Positions 54,809 through 63,112 of a stretch of DNA of 64,000 nt are shown here, piece by piece; position 1 is the first letter of the stretch, and every line of letters begins with the position of its first letter. The translations under genes and the position numbers were made by a program. Source of the DNA: Paenibacillus lycopersici (GTDB taxonomy: Bacteria; Bacillota; Bacilli; Paenibacillales; Paenibacillaceae); NCBI RefSeq assembly GCF_010119935.1, contig NZ_CP048209.1:2731001-2795000 (forward strand). The letters run 5' to 3'. The notes below the pieces were generated by a model. That model did not search any database, was not told the DNA's origin, and saw nothing but the letters and a program-made list of their open reading frames with translations.

Positions 54809-55385
54809 GCGGTATGTCGGCATCGACCCGTCTACGAAGACCGGATTCGTCGTTGTCGACGGCGACGGCGAGGTCTGGGAGGCGGAAGAGATTGCGCGGG
54901 AAGGGCGAGACCCGGATCGTCTGATCAGCCTGATCGACGCCATCACAGCCCTCGTCCTCCCCGGCGACATCGTCTGCATCGAGGATTTCGCCTATGCAAA
55001 GGGCCACCGAATGGCACTGCTCGGCGGTATCGGTTGGGGCATTCGCACGATACTGCGCCGCCGCGGCATCCAGTACCATGAAGTCGCCACGGGTCAGCTT
55101 AAGAACTTCGCTGGCGCGAAGGGCAACTGTGGCAAGGAAGACCTGATCATCCCGATTTACGATCTTTGGGGCTTCCGCAACGGTAGCGACAACGTCCGCG
55201 ACGCGTTCATCCTGGCACAAATATGCCGGTCGTTATACGAGCCCGGCAAGCTCTACAAGTATCAGCAAGATGTATTAACCAAAATCAAAACGAGAGGAAG
55301 CGAAACCACATGCAAAAAGCCTTCACAACCACGCTCGAAGCCGTCAGCAGCAACAAGACGAAAACCACGATCAAGCTCTCGATGA
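54801..55385 (+). CDS. RuvC-like Holliday junction resolvase
   Basis: 194 residues from ATG 54801. RNase H-like fold motifs: YVGIDPSTKTGF (Asp9), IVCIEDFAYA (Glu near 70) and SDNVRDAFILA. Such phage RuvC-like proteins cut branched DNA before packaging. The last 25 residues are Lys/Arg/Ser-rich and overlap the next gene by 76 bases. Confidence 0.82.
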   Translation: MDRRYVGIDPSTKTGFVVVDGDGEVWEAEEIAREGRDPDRLISLIDAITALVLPGDIVCIEDFAYAKGHRMALLGGIGWGIRTILRRRGIQYHEVATGQLKNFAGAKGNCGKEDLIIPIYDLWGFRNGSDNVRDAFILAQICRSLYEPGKLYKYQQDVLTKIKTRGSETTCKKPSQPRSKPSAATRRKPRSSSR

Positions 55386-55990
55386 GCAACGCCGCAGCGC
55401 GCCAGTTCAGCGCCTTGTACCTGAATTCGATCAATAAGGAGCTGCTCGTATCCTTCGACGATCCGCAAATGCAGATGGACCTCCAGCCGGCGCCGAATGG
55501 TCGTCCAGGCGTTGTAGCTACGATCGACAACGGCGGTGTAGTGGATGCCGTAGCGCAAGCAGACGAGGATGAGGACGAAGACGAGCTGAATGACCTGGCG
55601 GAAGAGGAGCTTGACTTCGGCATGGAGCCAGAGGAGGAACACGAAGGCGAGGCAGACGGAGAGGAAGAGCAGGAAGATGGGTCTGCTGCAGACGAGCATG
55701 ACCCGGCCGACGAGTCCGCAGCTGACGCCTCCGAAGCCGAAGCTGAGGCCGAAATCGAAGTCAGCAAGGAAGAGCTGGAAGAGTTCATCTTGGACGTTCG
55801 CCCCGCCTTCACTGACATCCCATATGATTTCCCGCAGATCCTTGAACGCAAACGCGAATCCGGCAGCACCTGGATGGAGATCGCTCGACAGCTTAACCAG
55901 CCTTCCTCGCGCGTGCAATCGAGCTTCAACATCTACAAAAAACGCGTGAAGAAGATGATCGCGGAACAAAACGACAACGGAGCGGCGTAA
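55310..55990 (+). CDS. Acidic phage protein with C-terminal HTH-like part
   Basis: 226 residues from ATG 55310 (GAGAGGAAG upstream). A small N-terminal domain is followed by a Glu/Asp-rich linker (about 85-160) and a C-terminal helical part (GSTWMEIARQLNQPSSRVQS). The linker could mimic DNA or bind basic proteins. Function unknown. Confidence 0.7.
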   Translation: MQKAFTTTLEAVSSNKTKTTIKLSMSNAAARQFSALYLNSINKELLVSFDDPQMQMDLQPAPNGRPGVVATIDNGGVVDAVAQADEDEDEDELNDLAEEELDFGMEPEEEHEGEADGEEEQEDGSAADEHDPADESAADASEAEAEAEIEVSKEELEEFILDVRPAFTDIPYDFPQILERKRESGSTWMEIARQLNQPSSRVQSSFNIYKKRVKKMIAEQNDNGAA

Positions 55991-56023
55991 GCTGCTCCTT
56001 CTCCCTTGAAAGGATGGATTGGT

Positions 56024-56182
56024 TTGGAAGAGCAAGCGAAATTTCCGTTTGAAGAAGACATTTTGAATCTCGCAAACGGAGAGGAATACGTCGTCTTTCT
56101 CCGCGGCCGGGCGTTTATCATCAAGCCGGCCACGAACGACGACATCGAGCGAGTGGGACACGGATATTATTGCATGGACTGA
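56024..56182 (+). CDS. Small hypothetical phage protein (52 aa)
   Basis: TTG 56024 after GAAAGGA. Beta-rich core (EEYVVFLRGRAFIIKPA). No family recognised. Confidence 0.55.
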   Translation: MEEQAKFPFEEDILNLANGEEYVVFLRGRAFIIKPATNDDIERVGHGYYCMD

Positions 56183-56208
56183 TACATCTCAATGAATAGG
56201 TGGTGATC

Positions 56209-56373
56209 ATGGTGAAGGTCAAAGATTTAATTGCAGAATTAAGTAAATTCGACGCTGACAAAGATATTCATGTAATGATGCCTGATTCATTCGAGGTTGT
56301 TACGGGCGTTAATTACATCACAAGGCTTGACGACGAAAAAGTAATTTATATAAAGGCTCAAGTATCTGAATGA
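56209..56373 (+). CDS. Small hypothetical phage protein (54 aa)
   Basis: ATG 56209 after AGGTGGTGATC. AT-rich compared with neighbours (VKDLIAELSKFDADKDIHV). Resembles small phage proteins with a D-K-D-I-H-V strand; no function known. Confidence 0.65.
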   Translation: MVKVKDLIAELSKFDADKDIHVMMPDSFEVVTGVNYITRLDDEKVIYIKAQVSE

Positions 56374-56398
56374 ATATTGAGGATCTTGAGGTGATTGC

Positions 56399-56629
56399 GT
56401 GAGCTGCGTTATCAAGAATAAGGTTCATACTGCCAGAAAGTGGTACGAATGCGATAGCTGCGGAAGACAAATTTCTCCTGGTATTAAGTATCGCAGGTTG
56501 TATGGAAATGCTCACTGGTCGGAGCCGTTAAAAGAACTGAAATTGTGTAGTGGCTGCTCCGATCTGACCGAGAACGCCGGCGACGGACACAGTGACATAA
56601 TTACGCAGACTGAATACGGAAGGACATGA
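56399..56629 (+). CDS. Small zinc-ribbon-like phage protein
   Basis: 76 residues from GTG 56399 after GAGGTGAT. CDSCGRQISPGIKY and CSGCSD form two CxxC knuckles. May bind nucleic acid. Confidence 0.7.
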   Translation: MSCVIKNKVHTARKWYECDSCGRQISPGIKYRRLYGNAHWSEPLKELKLCSGCSDLTENAGDGHSDIITQTEYGRT

Positions 56630-56633
56630 GAAA

Positions 56634-56819
56634 ATGAGAACTTTGATCGCGTATTCTAATTTTCTTGGACAGGATTTGTACAACGGTACGCCTGATGTAA
56701 GAGATGCCAAGGTTGTCGAAGTAACGACATCTGTAGTTGATGACCATTATAGTACATCGTTGAAATTAGAATTGAAAAATGGGTTGTTTTTGGTAATTGA
56801 CATACGACAAGAAAGATAG
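56634..56819 (+). CDS. Small hypothetical phage protein
   Basis: 61 residues, mostly beta (VVEVTTSVVDD, LKLELKNGLFLVIDI), low GC. No family recognised. Confidence 0.55.
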   Translation: MRTLIAYSNFLGQDLYNGTPDVRDAKVVEVTTSVVDDHYSTSLKLELKNGLFLVIDIRQER

Positions 56820-56867
56820 TTTTCTCGAACACCGTTTGAATATCGAGGAACTTAGGAGTGGTTGAAC

Positions 56868-57227
56868 ATGAGCGATAGGCAAATCGATCGCCAGATCGCG
56901 GAGTTGATGGGCGAAGACTTAACCGGCTTTGAATGGCCGAAATCGGGACCTGGTAAAAGTATGGTCAATGTAAAAAGAAGTGGATTCGTGGAATGGAAGG
57001 ACATCCCGTATTATTCTTCCGACTGGAACGCCATGCGCCTACTGGTGGAATGGCTGCAAGGGAAGGGGTTCAAGCTGACGCTTAAATTCAATGAGTACAA
57101 TGATAACGATTGGAGTGCTGACTTGTGGAATGAGAACGAAGATGTAGAGTCTTACGAGCAGGATCGTACCGCCCCACTCGCCCTATGCAATGCCGTCTTA
57201 TCCTTGCCGCCGGAGGTGCTGAAATGA
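56868..57227 (+). CDS. Hypothetical phage protein
   Basis: 119 residues from ATG 56868 after TAGGAGTG. It has the pattern DRQIAELMG...W..IPYYSSDWNAM...ALCNAVL seen in a small family of Bacillota phage proteins of unknown role. Coupled to the next gene by ATGA. Confidence 0.7.
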   Translation: MSDRQIDRQIAELMGEDLTGFEWPKSGPGKSMVNVKRSGFVEWKDIPYYSSDWNAMRLLVEWLQGKGFKLTLKFNEYNDNDWSADLWNENEDVESYEQDRTAPLALCNAVLSLPPEVLK

Positions 57228-57625
57228 GCAGCGTATGCGTATGTCACTTGAACGAATGGTGTTTTTATTGTGAGATGTATTCTCCGCTAGAAGATGCGCA
57301 TGAGCAATTGATAGACGACAACGACGCGCTCCGGCAGGAAATCGAGCGGCTGAAAGAAGACAAACGCCGACTTTTAACATTGAACGATGAAAACTACCAA
57401 CGCTCCTGTAACTACGCCGGGGAAATCGAGCGCTTAAAAGCCGACAATGCGGCGCTGCTGGAATGTGTGAAGTGGTATGCGAACGAAGACGTCCATTCGA
57501 TTGATTCAAGCGCAGAACCAATACGGCTTGAATACCCGGTCTATGAACCGACTTATTATGAGTCAGACTGCGGCCAGCGCGCCCGCGAGTGCCTCGCCAA
57601 GATCGGAGGAACGGAACATGCGTGA
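57224..57625 (+). CDS. Coiled-coil phage protein with N-terminal cysteines
   Basis: 133 residues from ATG 57224. CVCHLNEWCFYC at 5-16 may bind zinc. A coiled coil (about 25-80) follows. Function unknown. Confidence 0.65.
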   Translation: MSSVCVCHLNEWCFYCEMYSPLEDAHEQLIDDNDALRQEIERLKEDKRRLLTLNDENYQRSCNYAGEIERLKADNAALLECVKWYANEDVHSIDSSAEPIRLEYPVYEPTYYESDCGQRARECLAKIGGTEHA

Positions 57626-57854
57626 TCTCGCCAAGGATAAAGCAATGTGTGAGAGGGACTGGCGATACTCGGCTGATACTGCCATGTCTCGATACTGGAT
57701 CGCCCAATACGAAGCCGCACAAGCGCGCATTGCCGAGCTTCAGGATAAATACTTGCAAATGGCCGAGATTGTGGCGATGCAAACAGCACGCATTGAGGAG
57801 TTGGAAGCGAATGAACGAAGCGAACAGCATGCGGAGGCTGCGAGCGAAACGTAA
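57618..57854 (+). CDS. Small helical phage protein
   Basis: 78 residues from ATG 57618, overlapping the gene before by 8 bases. Coiled coil in the second half (QARIAELQDKYLQMAEI). Confidence 0.6.
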   Translation: MRDLAKDKAMCERDWRYSADTAMSRYWIAQYEAAQARIAELQDKYLQMAEIVAMQTARIEELEANERSEQHAEAASET

Positions 57855-58008
57855 GGCAGACGGCGTTTGCATCTACTGCGGCGATGCACTGGTCACGGAG
57901 ACCATGTGCGAGCGTCACGCAGACATGAAGCGCAGATCGGACGAGCCGCTGAAGGAAACGCCAAAAGGCCGGTATCCGATCCGGCGGAAGGGGAAACGAA
58001 CGACATGA
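57811..58008 (+). CDS. Small zinc-finger-like phage protein (65 aa)
   Basis: ATG 57811, overlapping the preceding gene by 44 bases. Basic with CIYCGDAL...CERH. ATGA coupling to the next gene. Confidence 0.6.
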   Translation: MNEANSMRRLRAKRKADGVCIYCGDALVTETMCERHADMKRRSDEPLKETPKGRYPIRRKGKRTT

Positions 58009-58307
58009 AACGAACGGAAGCGATCACGCGGATCGGCGCTCTACTTGATCAGCGCTGCGCGGTCTGCCCGACACGGGACGCGATGAACCAGCAATATAAG
58101 ACCGCATTCAGCCGCATTGATGGGTACTGCAACCGCGAGTGTCTGACGGGCCGGGAATTACAGGCGCTCGGCAAGCAATTAACGCTCAGAAGCCGGAAGA
58201 AGATCGATGAATCGGATGAACAAAAAGAGAGCCACCTAGAGGCGGCCCAGCATTACGACAAAATCATTATACATCGGAGGGTCGCGCATGCCCAAACATC
58301 GATTTGA
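58005..58307 (+). CDS. Zinc-finger-like phage protein
   Basis: 100 residues. CAVC...CNREC pattern, with YCNRECLTGRELQALGKQL similar to a small family in Bacillus prophages (YqaI-region type). May bind DNA. Confidence 0.65.
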   Translation: MKRTEAITRIGALLDQRCAVCPTRDAMNQQYKTAFSRIDGYCNRECLTGRELQALGKQLTLRSRKKIDESDEQKESHLEAAQHYDKIIIHRRVAHAQTSI

Positions 58308-58500
58308 AAATTGTTCATGGGAGCTGAATGGTGATTATGGCATCTTGGTTGATACAGTCGGCCGAGCAGTCGGTCTCCTACACATGTTTAAGGATTCAAA
58401 ACCTGTTCAGGTGGACGCGGCCCGCCCGATACTACGAGAGGAGCAATACCATGGACGACAACGCAACGCAGGAACTGCAGGCGCGTTACGACGCGCTTGA
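58288..58500 (+). CDS. Small hypothetical phage protein
   Basis: 70 residues after GGAGGGTCG. Overlaps the next gene by 50 bases, so the last part may be fortuitous. Confidence 0.45.
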   Translation: MPKHRFENCSWELNGDYGILVDTVGRAVGLLHMFKDSKPVQVDAARPILREEQYHGRQRNAGTAGALRRA

Positions 58501-59419
58501 GGCACAAAAGGCGGCGCTTAACCCGGACAATTCCGATGACAAATTTCAGATCACGGTCATCGAGAACGAGCAGCAGCAAATCAAGGACCAGCTTTCGGAT
58601 GCAGACCGACTACAGCGCCAGGCCGAAGAGGTCGCGGACATCCAACTGCCGGAGGATTACGACGCTCGCTGGGGCGTGACCGGCGCGAACGACGAGATTG
58701 CAAACCTGATTCGGCAAGTCAAGGAATACGCGTTCTCGGTTCATAACGACGAGATGGCCGAGCAATCCGATCAGTATCGTGCAAAGCTGCAGGATCTCGA
58801 ACAACAGCTCGCGGTCAGCGCGACAATGGTCAACCAGTTGGAAGCCGACAAGGAGACGCTGACCAACCGGGCTATGACGGCAGAGTCCGCGGTGCTCCGG
58901 GCGCAGGATGATTTGAAAGACGCGCTCTCGAAGCGCGACAACGCCGTTCAACAAAAGGAAGAAGCTGAGGCAGAACGAGACCGGCTACGGACGCAGGTAG
59001 GAAGCCTGAACAGCCAGATCAATGAGCTGGAAGGCATGCTGCGTACATACCGTGGCCGACAGGGCGTAAGCAACGGCACAGGCGGTCTCGTGCTTACATC
59101 GACGCTCAAGCCGGAATCGGATACCGATCGCGCCGATCGTGTTAAGCGCGAGAAGGTAGAGCAGCTTAATCGGATGCTTGAACGTCGCGGAATCACGCCG
59201 GTACAGGTGCCGCCGCCTACATCGCCACAGCAACCGGAGGAAGCGCCTGAAGTGGCTGCGGAGCCGGAAGAACGATTTCCCGCGGAAGTGGCAACGCTCG
59301 CCACCGTACAGGGACAGTCCACTGATGGAGCGATGGAGGGCAAGGCAGAAGGCGTTGCTGACCGATTGGCAGCGCTGGAAGCACGAGTCGCAGTTCTGGA
59401 GCAACGACAAACGGCCTAA
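58451..59419 (+). CDS. Large coiled-coil phage protein
   Basis: 322 residues from ATG 58451 (GAGGAG upstream; the longer frame from 58328 has none). Long coiled coil at about 1-45 and 100-210, Pro/Glu-rich linker and a short C-terminal coiled coil (LAALEARVAVLEQRQ). Position before the late regulator is common for such proteins; role unknown. Confidence 0.7.
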   Translation: MDDNATQELQARYDALEAQKAALNPDNSDDKFQITVIENEQQQIKDQLSDADRLQRQAEEVADIQLPEDYDARWGVTGANDEIANLIRQVKEYAFSVHNDEMAEQSDQYRAKLQDLEQQLAVSATMVNQLEADKETLTNRAMTAESAVLRAQDDLKDALSKRDNAVQQKEEAEAERDRLRTQVGSLNSQINELEGMLRTYRGRQGVSNGTGGLVLTSTLKPESDTDRADRVKREKVEQLNRMLERRGITPVQVPPPTSPQQPEEAPEVAAEPEERFPAEVATLATVQGQSTDGAMEGKAEGVADRLAALEARVAVLEQRQTA

Positions 59420-59488
59420 TCCATAACCAAACCGACAGGGCGCCTCCCCGGGCGCTCTTCGGCACATCAAGCGAAGGAGATGATCGAG

Positions 59489-60028
59489 ATGGCAATCGGA
59501 CAACTGTACCACCACAGCGGAGGCGTGACGATCATGCAGATGGGGCAGGCGACGCCGGACAATTACCGTCGATCCCGCAAGATGGTCAGGGCGCTGCATG
59601 CGCGTACGCAGGACAAGGCCCAGCGCAGCCTGATTGCCGAGATGATCGGCGACTGCGATTACGCGATCGAGTGGATGGAGACCGGCCGCCGGCCCGGCAG
59701 CGTCCGCGGTGTCGAGCGGCCTATGCGTATCAGCAGCTGGGACCCGGACTGGATCGATCGGTATGCGTCTCCGAACGCGCGCTACGTGATCGAGCGCGAT
59801 TCATCTTCCCGGGACTTGACGGCCGATGAGCGCTTCCGCATCGAGGAGGCCATGCGGGACTTGACGGACCGCGAGCGGCAATGTTTCATGCTTCATGTGG
59901 TGGACGGAATGTCCTATGAGGACATTGGACGGGAATTGCACCTGGGGAGGAGCACGGTGCAAGTCTACATCGAAAGGTCGCGGGAGAAAATTGAATATGC
60001 GAAACTGACGAACCTCTTCCTTGTATAA
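59489..60028 (+). CDS. Sigma-70 region 4-like late regulator
   Basis: 179 residues from ATG 59489 (AAGGAG 8 bases upstream; ATG 59480 is too close). The C-terminal third is a sigma region 4 HTH (LTDRERQCFMLHVVDGMSYEDIG, cited in part, LGRSTVQVYIERSREKI). Similar to Xpf/ArpU-type positive regulators placed just before the terminase genes. Probably turns on late transcription. Confidence 0.82.
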   Translation: MAIGQLYHHSGGVTIMQMGQATPDNYRRSRKMVRALHARTQDKAQRSLIAEMIGDCDYAIEWMETGRRPGSVRGVERPMRISSWDPDWIDRYASPNARYVIERDSSSRDLTADERFRIEEAMRDLTDRERQCFMLHVVDGMSYEDIGRELHLGRSTVQVYIERSREKIEYAKLTNLFLV

Positions 60029-60046
60029 GGCGGAGGTTCTTTTTTG
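60010..60046 (+). terminator. Terminator at the end of the early/middle region
   Basis: GAACCTC (60010-60016) and GAGGTTC (60033-60039) arms, followed by TTTTTT. The left arm is inside the regulator gene. Confidence 0.75.
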
Positions 60047-60059
60047 TTCCCGCTCGGAA

Positions 60060-60247
60060 CAATGTAATGCAAATATGTGCGTTTTTTGTCGTACAAATAG
60101 CCATATAGTGAAAGTTTTAACGTTATAACGTTAAGCCTTAAACCGTTGGTATTACAGGGTTTTAGAAAATACGGACTTTAAAACGAGCCCAATCCGATCA
60201 CGTTATAAAGCCATATCGTGAAATTTTAACGTTAAGAGGGCGATGCC
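60060..60247. promoter_or_regulatory. Late control/packaging region with palindromes and direct repeat
   Basis: TTAACGTTATAACGTTAA (60117-60134) is an 18-base perfect palindrome. A block of about 26 bases containing it (from 60100) recurs at 60209-60234 as a shorter form ending TTAACGTTAA. The GC drops sharply. It lies between the late regulator and the probable small terminase. Confidence 0.65.
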
Positions 60248-60943
60248 ATGGCTAAGCCGCTGAAGATTGAACAATTGGGGTTGCAGAGCATCGTGGCCGC
60301 TTGTATGCGGGAAGGAATGAACCCGCAGCAGATTGCCGAAGCCTGCACCCTTGAAGCGAAGAAACCGATCAGCAACATGGCGGTGCGGCGCTACCTGGAG
60401 TATACCGAGGGCATCATTCCCGGCATTCCCGCGTCCGACCAGGCGCCGCCGGAGAAAGTGGCACTTGCCGTCAAGGCGGATCGCGAGCGTGTGCAGCGCT
60501 TGGTGGACCGCGATATCGACCTGATCGAGCTCCAGTACAAGACGACGTCGACGCTCGCAGCTCGCTTTGACTGGATCGCGGAGCTCCCAGACCTGTTCGA
60601 GGCGCGCATGCGGCGCTTGAGTGATTCGTTGCGCGAGGACGGCATCGACACTGCGAAGCTGGATCATTGGGGCATCGGGTTCACCTTGGAGCTGCGGCGT
60701 AACATCGGAAACATGGCCGCGCTGAACCGGGAGATCCGAGCGAACAGTCAGTTCATGGCCAGCCTGCGCGAGAAGGCATTCGAATTCTCGCTGATTCAAG
60801 AGTACCTGGCCTTGTTCATGGACATCTTCCGGCGCGTCAATATGGAGGCTTACGAGATCGCCGAAGCCGAGATCGCGAGCAATCCGCGCATGCAGCGTAT
60901 CGTGGAGCAGCAGCAGTCAATGAGGGGGATGGATGAGGGATGA
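60248..60943 (+). CDS. Probable terminase small subunit
   Basis: 231 residues. N-terminal HTH-like part (QLGLQSIVAACMREGMNPQQIA, cited in part) and a long helical remainder. Called by its place between the control region and the large terminase; sequence alone does not prove it. It would bind the pac/cos site. Confidence 0.6.
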   Translation: MAKPLKIEQLGLQSIVAACMREGMNPQQIAEACTLEAKKPISNMAVRRYLEYTEGIIPGIPASDQAPPEKVALAVKADRERVQRLVDRDIDLIELQYKTTSTLAARFDWIAELPDLFEARMRRLSDSLREDGIDTAKLDHWGIGFTLELRRNIGNMAALNREIRANSQFMASLREKAFEFSLIQEYLALFMDIFRRVNMEAYEIAEAEIASNPRMQRIVEQQQSMRGMDEG

Positions 60944-61125
60944 ATCATGAAGAGTTCCAAGAACGATGTAAAGAGCCAGTTGACCTCGCTTTCTGTCGCG
61001 ATGCTCTCTCTAGGCTCGCTAAGGGTGAATTCCAAATGACGATTCCAGCGCGGATTGACGATGATGACATGTTGATTGCACGCGCCTTGAACGAACTGGA
61101 GAGGTTGAGAGGAAGCGACCGATGA
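60940..61125 (+). CDS. Small hypothetical phage protein
   Basis: 61 residues, ATGA overlap with the gene before. Acidic. A short hydrophobic stretch (about 61150-61228) follows in another frame without a ribosome binding site and is not called. Confidence 0.55.
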   Translation: MNHEEFQERCKEPVDLAFCRDALSRLAKGEFQMTIPARIDDDDMLIARALNELERLRGSDR

Positions 61126-61224
61126 AGACTCGAACGCCATCGTCGGCGCCGTGATCGCAGGTCTGCTCTCCTTGCCGATTTGGTTGCTGATAGGGGCACT
61201 ATTCTATTATTGGAGGTGGGGCTT

Positions 61225-61434
61225 TTGATTCGTCCAATGCTCGGTGTCGTACCGCGTTTTGTATGGGAGGAACGGCGGTTTAGCGATTTGCAGGAAAGCA
61301 TTAATCGATTTGTATGCGCCGGTAACAGAATCCCGCCAGAATGGGTTGAAGAATACAACGAGCTTTTGAAGCGGATTTTGAAGCAGAGAGGAACGATCGG
61401 AGTGGAGGGCGATGCTGCTCGCCAACATCCATAA
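61225..61434 (+). CDS. Small hypothetical phage protein (69 aa)
   Basis: TTG 61225 after GGAGGTGG. Overlaps the large terminase start by 23 bases. No family recognised. Confidence 0.55.
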   Translation: MIRPMLGVVPRFVWEERRFSDLQESINRFVCAGNRIPPEWVEEYNELLKRILKQRGTIGVEGDAARQHP

Positions 61435-63103
61435 CCGCATCAAAGAGCAGGCCAAGGTCAAGCAGACGGTGCGATGGGTGCGGGAGCCGAAATCGTACAT
61501 CCAGGAGCGCCTGTTCATCCGTAATAAGACCAAGCAAGTCGTGCCGTTGCTGTTCAATCCGATTCAGGCGCTCTACTGGATGGAGAAGACGAAGCGCGAC
61601 ATCATCCTCAAACCTCGCCAGTTAGGGTTTTCCACCTTAACTGTTGCGAGGTTTTTTGAGTGCGTCATAAACGAGGAGAACGTCACTGCTGCCATAGTAG
61701 CTCATGACAGCGATTCGACACAGAAGATATTCCAGATAGTGCAGCTCATGTACGAACGGCTGCCGGAAGCGAAGAAGGAGCAGCTGAACAACGGCAAAAA
61801 CAAGCCGAAGTACGGCAACCGCAAGGAATTCTTCTTCGCCGGCAACAACTCACGGATCTACGTCGGTACCGCCGGCGCGGACAAGTTCGGTCGCGGGCAG
61901 ACGATCAACTATCTGCTCTGCTCCGAGGTAGCTTTCTGGCCGAATCCTGAGGAGCTCATGACCGGTCTGCTCGAAGCTGTGCCGATCGACGGTGAGATCG
62001 TCATCGAGAGCACTGCAAATGGCGTCGGCAACTACTACCATCAGACGTACGAGGGCGCCAAGAAGGGCGATAATACGTGGACGCCGCACTTCTACGCCTG
62101 GTTCCAGCATCCGGATTACCAGCTCCCGCTGAACGAGGGGGAGATGCTGGAATACACAGCTGACGAACGGGAGCTCGTTGAGAAGTACAAGCTGACACCT
62201 GAGCAAGTCAAGTGGCGCCGTTGGAAGATCGCGAGCATGCCGTCGTCAGCCGATATGAGCGCCGAGGAACGATTCGCGCAGGAGTACCCGGCGAACGATA
62301 TGGAAGCCTTCCTCATGACCGGCACTCCGGTATTCGATGCGAAGAAGGTCATGGCTCGCATCGAGCTACTGCAGGAGCGGTACAAGCAGCGGGCCGAGCA
62401 CGGAGATCCGGTCGTGCGCGGCAACTTCGTGTACACGTACACCGGGCAGATGATTGTCGACAGCAGCATTCGCTTCCTTCCGGATCCGAACGGCATCGTG
62501 ACCATCTATGTGGCGCCGGAGCCGCGCCGGCCGTACGTCATCGGCGGCGACACAGCGGAGGGTGGCAAGGACTACAGCGCGGGCCAAGTGCTCGATAACA
62601 TCACCGGCGAGCAGGTGGCGGTCTGGCACGGGCACAGCGACACGGATTTGTACGCGAAGCAGATGTACTGCCTGGGCAAGTATTACAACATTGCGCTGAC
62701 GGCGATCGAGGTCAACTTCGACCTGCATCCGGTCAAGGAGCTCGACCGTTTGGGCTATCACCGGCAATACTGGCGTGAGCAGTTGGACGACATCAACGAG
62801 TCGGAGCAGCCGAAGTACGGCTTTAGGACGACCAAGGTGACGCGGCCGGTCATCATTGCGGAACTGGTCACCGTCGTGCGCGAGTCCATCCAGCTCATCA
62901 ACGACATCGCCACGCTGCAGGAGATGCTGTCCTTCGTGCGCAACGACAACGGCCGACCGGAGGCGCTGCCGGGCAAGCACGACGACCTGATCATGGCGCT
63001 CGCCATTGCGCACCAGGCGCGCGGGCAACAGTCGATGGTGCTCGAGCCGGAGGAATACGAGGATGTCGATTACGAGGTGGCCTTTGGGAGCACCGGATAT
63101 TAA
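61412..63103 (+). CDS. terL: Terminase large subunit
   Basis: 563 residues. ATPase: Walker A variant KPRQLGFST (67-75), Walker B with Glu172 (YLLCSEVAF). Nuclease: Asp380 (IGGDTAEG), Glu433 (AIEVNFD) and Asp524/Asp525 (KHDDLIMALAIA). It packages and cuts phage DNA. The RQLGxST form occurs in many Bacillota siphoviruses. Confidence 0.93.
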   Translation: MLLANIHNRIKEQAKVKQTVRWVREPKSYIQERLFIRNKTKQVVPLLFNPIQALYWMEKTKRDIILKPRQLGFSTLTVARFFECVINEENVTAAIVAHDSDSTQKIFQIVQLMYERLPEAKKEQLNNGKNKPKYGNRKEFFFAGNNSRIYVGTAGADKFGRGQTINYLLCSEVAFWPNPEELMTGLLEAVPIDGEIVIESTANGVGNYYHQTYEGAKKGDNTWTPHFYAWFQHPDYQLPLNEGEMLEYTADERELVEKYKLTPEQVKWRRWKIASMPSSADMSAEERFAQEYPANDMEAFLMTGTPVFDAKKVMARIELLQERYKQRAEHGDPVVRGNFVYTYTGQMIVDSSIRFLPDPNGIVTIYVAPEPRRPYVIGGDTAEGGKDYSAGQVLDNITGEQVAVWHGHSDTDLYAKQMYCLGKYYNIALTAIEVNFDLHPVKELDRLGYHRQYWREQLDDINESEQPKYGFRTTKVTRPVIIAELVTVVRESIQLINDIATLQEMLSFVRNDNGRPEALPGKHDDLIMALAIAHQARGQQSMVLEPEEYEDVDYEVAFGSTGY

Positions 63104-63112
63104 GGAGGGCGT

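Noticed and set aside
61151..61228. Short hydrophobic peptide between small terminase and terL
   Set aside because: 25 codons from a GTG without a ribosome binding site; too little to support a gene.
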